DNA of 5,220 nt from positions 2,189 to 7,408 of the forward strand of contig NZ_JASNGB010000146.1 in the NCBI RefSeq assembly GCF_030271215.1, given 5' to 3'. This document shows positions 1 to 5,220 of the stretch, in pieces. The position numbers and the translations under genes were made by a program. The notes below the pieces were generated by a model. The model saw only the letters and a program-made list of their open reading frames with translations, was not told where the DNA came from and did not search any database. The stretch's first letter is position 1, and each line of letters opens with the position of its first letter. This DNA is from Deinococcus rhizophilus. Lineage in GTDB: Bacteria > Deinococcota > Deinococci > Deinococcales > Deinococcaceae.

Positions 1-1
1 C

Positions 2-124
2 GGCCAGCCCCTGCGCGAGGCCGCCCGCACCGCCAACGCCGCCGGAGCGCTCGCCGCCACCCGCGTCGGTGCCCAGGCCCTGTCCATCACCCCCGCCGAC
101 CTCGCGGAGGCGCTCGCCCGCTGA
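2..124 (+). CDS. C-terminal fragment of a PfkB/ribokinase-family carbohydrate kinase
   Basis: Only the last 40 codons and the TGA stop are in the window; the gene begins upstream. The readable tail contains A-A-R-T-A-N-A-A-G-A-L-A-A-T-R-x-G-A, followed by a short 'P-A-D-L-A-E-A-L' end. This resembles the last helices of PfkB-family sugar kinases (ribokinase, fructokinase, 2-keto-3-deoxygluconate kinase), where an 'A.aNAAgAlavtr.GA' helix packs beside the ATP site near the C-terminus. Members phosphorylate sugars or nucleosides with ATP in the cytoplasm. The substrate-binding region and the catalytic GAGD motif lie outside the window, so the substrate cannot be assigned. The gene is followed 20 bp later by a hairpin terminator, so it probably ends its own transcription unit rather than running into the next gene. 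Family assignment is fairly likely from the tail alone. Confidence 0.7.
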   Translation, partial: GQPLREAARTANAAGALAATRVGAQALSITPADLAEALAR

Positions 125-144
125 AGCCGCGTCCCCGCCTCCCG

Positions 145-179
145 GCCCCGGTCCACGGCGACCGGGGCTTTGCCTTTTG
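145..179 (+). terminator. Intrinsic terminator after the kinase gene
   Basis: A perfect 8-bp inverted repeat, GCCCCGGT (145-152) and ACCGGGGC (161-168), encloses an 8-base loop. It is followed by a T-rich stretch, TTTGCCTTTTG (169-179). The T run is interrupted by GCC, so termination may be partial. It lies directly downstream of the kinase stop and just before the -10 box of the next gene. Confidence 0.7.
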
Positions 180-182
180 CCG

Positions 183-188
183 TAGCCT
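183..188 (+). promoter_or_regulatory. -10 box (TAGCCT) of a probable leaderless promoter for the GGT-family gene
   Basis: TAGCCT fits the TANNNT consensus and is separated from the GTG start at 196 by exactly seven bases (189-195). That places the transcription start at or next to the start codon. No purine-rich Shine-Dalgarno sequence is present between 169 and 195. No convincing -35 hexamer is visible at 16-18 bp spacing, where the sequence is the 3' arm of the terminator stem. Leaderless transcripts with this geometry are common in Deinococcus; assignment here is inferred. Confidence 0.5.
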
Positions 189-195
189 GTCTTCC

Positions 196-1800
196 GTGAC
201 CTTTCAACCTGAATTCCCCACCGTTCGCCGCCCGGTGTACGCCCGCCGGGGCATGGTGGCGACCAGCCAGCCCCTCGCCGCGCAGGTGGGCCAGAGCCTG
301 CTGCAGCGGGGCGGCAACGCGGTTGACGCCGCCATCGGCACCGCTGCCGCCCTGACAGTCGTGGAGCCCACCAGCAATGGCCTCGGCGGTGACCTGTTTG
401 CGCTGGTGTGGATGGAGGGCGAACTCCATGGCCTGAACGCCAGCGGCGCCGCCCCCGCCGCCCTGAGCCTGGACGCACTCGCCGAGCGCCACGGCGGCGA
501 GATGCCCCGCCACGGCTGGACGCCCGTCACGGTCCCCGGCGGGGTACGCGGCTGGGCCGACCTGCACGCCCGCTTCGGCCGCCTGCCCTTTGCGGAGGTC
601 CTGGCCCCCGCCGCCACCCTCGCCCGCGAGGGCTACCCCCTCTCGCCCGTTCTTGCGTCGAGCTGGGCGAGGGCAATCCGCATCTACCGCACCCTGAACC
701 TCCCGGTCATGGAGGAATGGTTCCGCGTCTTCGCCCCCGACGGTTTCACGCCCGCCCCCGGTGCCCTGTGGCGCAGCGAGGGCCACGCCCGCATCCTGGA
801 ACTGATCGGGGCCACGAACGGGGCGGCCTTCTACGAGGGCGAACTCGCGGGGCGGATCGACGCCCACGCCGGGGCCACCGGCGGCCTGCTGCGCGGCAGC
901 GACCTTGCCGCCCACCGCTCGGAGTGGGTCACGCCCATCCACGCCGACTACGGTGGTCACCGCGTCTACGAGATTCCGCCCAACGGCCAGGGCATCGCGG
1001 CCCTGATCGCCCTGAATGTCCTCAGCGGCCTGGACCTGCCGGATCGCCGTGACGACCCCGCCGGACTGCATCTCCAGATCGAGGCCCTGAAACGCGGCTT
1101 CGCGGACGCCCACGCTCACGTCGCTGATCCCCGCCACGTCCCGGTCGACGTGGAGCGGCTGCTGGGCGCCGGGAACGCGGCGGCCCACCGTGCCTTCCTG
1201 GGCGACACCGCCCACGACCCCTCCACTCCCGCTCCGAGCGTGGGCGGCACCGTGTACCTCGCCACTGCCGATGCAGAGGGCGGCATGGTCAGCCTGATCC
1301 AGAGCAACTACATGGGCTTCGGCTCGGGTGTGGTCGTGCCCGGCACCGGGATCGGCCTGCACAACCGGGGGCACAACTTCAGCCTCCAGCCGGGGCACCC
1401 CAACGCCCTCGCCCCTGGCAAGCGGCCCTACCACACCATCATCCCCGGTTTCCTGGGGCGCACGGACGGCACCCCGGTCGGCCCTTTCGGCGTGATGGGC
1501 GGCTTCATGCAGCCGCAGGGCCACCTTCAGGTCGTTCTGAACACCGTCCGCTACGGCATGAATCCCCAGCAGGCCCTCGACGCCCCGCGCTGGCAGTGGC
1601 TGCAGGGCCGCGCGGTGGAAGTGGAACCCGAACTCGGCGCTCAGGCCGCCCGTGCCCTGCTCGCGCGCGGCCACGACCTGCGGGTGCAACTCGACCCCGG
1701 CTCCTTCGGCCGCGGCCAGATCATCTGGCGCAACCCCGAGACGGGCGTGCTCGAGGGCGGCACCGAGAGCCGCACGGACGGGCACATCGCCGTGTGGTAA
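196..1800 (+). CDS. Gamma-glutamyltransferase-family Ntn-hydrolase, lid-loop-less (YwrD-like), cytoplasmic
   Basis: Encodes 534 residues from a GTG start, with no signal peptide, so the enzyme is probably cytoplasmic. The N-terminal block (R-G-M-V-A-T-S-Q-P-L-A, residues 18-28; G-G-N-A-V-D-A-A, 39-46; G-L-G-G-D, 62-66) and the V-P-G-G-V-x-G-W segment (113-120) are family hallmarks. The precursor should cleave itself before Thr352 (codon 1249-1251), giving about 351- and 183-residue subunits with Thr352 as N-terminal nucleophile. M-G-G (434-436) supplies the oxyanion-hole glycines. Compared from memory with E. coli GGT, the segment between 'FS' (395-396) and K-R-P (409-411) is about ten residues shorter, removing the lid loop. 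The E. coli contacts to the glutamyl alpha-carboxylate and alpha-amino groups are changed: R114 to Ser83, D433 to Asn394, and S462-S463 to His413-Thr414. The reaction may therefore be hydrolysis of gamma-glutamyl or related acyl amides rather than classical transpeptidation. The family is sure; the physiological substrate is unknown. Confidence 0.93.
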   Translation: MTFQPEFPTVRRPVYARRGMVATSQPLAAQVGQSLLQRGGNAVDAAIGTAAALTVVEPTSNGLGGDLFALVWMEGELHGLNASGAAPAALSLDALAERHGGEMPRHGWTPVTVPGGVRGWADLHARFGRLPFAEVLAPAATLAREGYPLSPVLASSWARAIRIYRTLNLPVMEEWFRVFAPDGFTPAPGALWRSEGHARILELIGATNGAAFYEGELAGRIDAHAGATGGLLRGSDLAAHRSEWVTPIHADYGGHRVYEIPPNGQGIAALIALNVLSGLDLPDRRDDPAGLHLQIEALKRGFADAHAHVADPRHVPVDVERLLGAGNAAAHRAFLGDTAHDPSTPAPSVGGTVYLATADAEGGMVSLIQSNYMGFGSGVVVPGTGIGLHNRGHNFSLQPGHPNALAPGKRPYHTIIPGFLGRTDGTPVGPFGVMGGFMQPQGHLQVVLNTVRYGMNPQQALDAPRWQWLQGRAVEVEPELGAQAARALLARGHDLRVQLDPGSFGRGQIIWRNPETGVLEGGTESRTDGHIAVW

Positions 1801-1821
1801 GGGCCAGGGGAGGGAAGGCCC
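1801..1821. other. Weak hairpin in the 30-bp gap between two convergent genes
   Basis: GGGCC (1801-1805) can pair with GGCCC (1817-1821) around an 11-base loop, right after the stop of the GGT-family gene. No T run follows on either strand, so this is not a convincing intrinsic terminator. It competes for the same bases with the G-rich minus-strand tract at 1819-1840. Confidence 0.2.
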
Positions 1822-1830
1822 CCCCGCCCC

Positions 1831-1840
<10 letters not shown>
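1819..1840 (-). other. Possible G-quadruplex motif at the 3' end of the dehydrogenase gene
   Basis: Read on the minus strand, this stretch is a 7-G run, TGA, a 4-G run, C and another 7-G run. It satisfies the G3+N1-7 quadruplex pattern when a 7-G run is counted as two runs. The TGA between the first two runs is the dehydrogenase stop codon. Formation and function are inferred only from base composition. Confidence 0.3.
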
Positions 1841-2652
<812 letters not shown>

Positions 2653-2659
2653 ACGCCCC

Positions 2660-2665
2660 AGCATA
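2660..2665 (-). promoter_or_regulatory. -10 box (TATGCT) of a probable leaderless promoter for the dehydrogenase
   Basis: On the minus strand TATGCT is followed by GGGGCGT (seven bases) and then the ATG at 2652. This is the same spacing as at the GGT-family gene. The GGGG could act as a weak ribosome-binding element in a longer transcript, but with a -10 this close the RNA should begin at or next to the ATG. No good -35 is visible 16-19 bp upstream. Confidence 0.5.
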
Positions 2666-2711
2666 GGGAGCCGCCCGGCCTCCACACCGCGTCCGTGAAG
2701 ACAGCACGGCC

Positions 2712-2746
2712 AAAAAGGACCGGCCGACCCCACGAGAAGTCGGCCG
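2712..2746 (-). terminator. Intrinsic terminator ending the recG-small-gene unit (or a small RNA)
   Basis: Read on the minus strand, CGGCCGAC (2746-2739) and GTCGGCCG (2728-2721) form a perfect 8-bp stem with a 10-base loop. GTCC and then TTTTT (2716-2712) follow. The four-base gap between stem and T run is slightly long but otherwise typical. It lies 115 bp beyond the stop of the small acidic gene and about 47 bp upstream of the dehydrogenase -10 box, so it separates the two units. Confidence 0.7.
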
Positions 2747-2799
2747 CGTCCGGCACCCTGGCGAGCTTCACCCGGCCCGCCTTGTTAGGTTGTGCTGAT
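2712..2799 (-). ncRNA. Candidate small RNA or structured 3' UTR (two hairpins plus terminator)
   Basis: A TATGCT box at 2811-2806 on the minus strand would place a transcription start near 2799. The resulting RNA of about 88 nt would carry a hairpin of GGCGGGC (2781-2775) with GCTCGCC (2766-2760), seven pairs including one G-U, with an eight-base loop. The strong terminator hairpin at 2721-2746 and a T5 tail follow. No open reading frame of useful length lies inside. There is no clear -35 (GTGACA is 20 bp upstream of the -10). The same bases may simply be the 3' UTR of the recG-small-gene transcript. No known RNA family is recognised. Confidence 0.22.
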
Positions 2800-2820
2800 G
2801 GGTCCAGCATAGCGGGCGTG

Positions 2821-2855
2821 TGTCACAGGGATGTCACGGTGACGCAGGCCGTGAC
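2821..2855. repeat. Cluster of GTCAC/GTGAC half-sites, possible operator or hairpin
   Basis: Four five-base half-sites occur in 35 bp: GTCAC at 2822 and 2833, then GTGAC at 2839 and 2851. The first two, as TGTCAC, are direct repeats 11 bp apart (one helical turn). The middle two form the palindrome GTCAC-G-GTGAC (2833-2843). Alternatively GTCACGG (2833-2839) pairs with CCGTGAC (2849-2855) as a 7-bp hairpin with a nine-base loop. The cluster ends 10 bp from the orphan minus-strand -10 box at 2806-2811, a suitable place for a regulator. No T run follows on the minus strand, so it is not an obvious terminator. Function is inferred. Confidence 0.4.
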
Positions 2856-2861
2856 GGCTCT

Positions 2862-3175
2862 TCAGCGTTCAGCCAGGAAGTCTTCCAGGCTGGCATACAA
2901 ATAGCTTGAGGGCCAGGGCGGAGGCTCATGCGGCTTCCAAGTCAGATGCACGCTGACCCAAGGGGCCTCCAGATCAGGCGCGTAGGCCAGAAAGTCGTCG
3001 TAACCCAGGCGCCGTGCCAGAAACTGGACATCTACACCGTGCAGGACATGGCCCTCGCTCACCTCAGCGTGCAACTCCCCAGCGAACATCTCGGCCTGTG
3101 GCGCTGTGAGCGGCTCATAGGGACGCTCAAGCTGCCCCAGCCGGTCCCAATCCTCGTCCGAGAGCCGCTCCCGCA

Positions 3176-3176
<1 letters not shown>
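2862..3176 (-). CDS. Small acidic protein of unknown function, translationally coupled to recG
   Basis: The predicted protein has 104 residues, 20 acidic against 8 basic, with no signal peptide, membrane segment or cysteine, so it is probably soluble and cytoplasmic. I do not recognise a named family. The N-terminal half looks helical. The C-terminal part holds W-V-S-V-H-L-T-W (73-80), then a proline-rich stretch with P-P-P-W-P (85-89) and an S-L-E-D-F-L end (97-102). Similar 'VHLTW...P..WP' patterns occur, as I recall, in small uncharacterised bacterial proteins, but I cannot name the family. The ATG at 3176 shares its A with the recG stop codon (TGATG), which implies coupled translation. 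A strong Shine-Dalgarno precedes it. GC content over 2881-3180 is about 63% by hand count, lower than the neighbouring genes and compatible with later acquisition. A role with RecG is suggested only by position. Confidence 0.8.

Positions 3177-5220
<2,044 letters not shown>

Noticed and set aside
2653..2733. Upstream extension of the dehydrogenase to a GTG at 2733
   Set aside because: The extra 27 residues do not resemble an SDR N-terminus, the extension crosses the terminator hairpin and T run, and the ATG at 2652 has a well-placed -10 box.
2786..2812. Plus-strand TAGGTT box six bases before an ATG at 2798, as a leaderless gene
   Set aside because: The frame is only Met-Gly-Pro-Ala before a TAG stop, and the strand runs antisense into the small gene. 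It is probably chance.
2821..2843. CRP/FNR-type site in the GTCAC/GTGAC cluster
   Set aside because: CRP sites are TGTGA-N6-TCACA. Here the half-sites point the other way (TCAC then GTGA) with one base between them, so the geometry does not fit.

Overview
This GC-rich window reads as chromosomal DNA from a Deinococcus-like bacterium. Three things support this: base composition near 70% or more in most lines I counted, a RecG helicase whose frame stays open beyond a normal-length N-terminus, and two genes whose start codons lie seven bases downstream of a TANNNT -10 box with no Shine-Dalgarno. That last arrangement is typical of leaderless transcription in Deinococcus. The genus is an inference from these traits, not from a database match.

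Layout, left to right. Positions 2-124 (+) hold the last 40 codons of a PfkB/ribokinase-family sugar kinase, followed by a hairpin terminator. Positions 196-1800 (+) encode a cytoplasmic, lid-loop-less gamma-glutamyltransferase-family Ntn-hydrolase with an altered substrate pocket. It converges, across only 30 bp, on a short-chain dehydrogenase of retinol-dehydrogenase-like type at 1831-2652 (-). A 209-bp gap (2653-2861) carries the dehydrogenase's -10 box, a good minus-strand terminator (2712-2746), a second hairpin, an orphan -10-like box and a cluster of GTCAC/GTGAC half-sites. Positions 2862-3176 (-) encode a small acidic protein of unknown function whose ATG overlaps the stop of recG. Positions 3176-5220 (-) are the C-terminal 680 codons of RecG, whose start lies outside the window.

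How the genes relate: recG and the small acidic gene form a translationally coupled pair that ends at the terminator at 2712-2746. The dehydrogenase and the GGT-family gene each look like independent transcription units with their own promoters. I see no pathway that links the kinase, the GGT-family enzyme and the dehydrogenase.

I found no mobile element, CRISPR array, tRNA or rRNA, and no clear new multi-gene system. The points most worth a second look are the GGT active-site substitutions (notably the natural Asp-to-Asn at the E. coli D433 position), the structured gap at 2700-2860 with a possible small RNA, and the low-GC uncharacterised gene coupled to recG.
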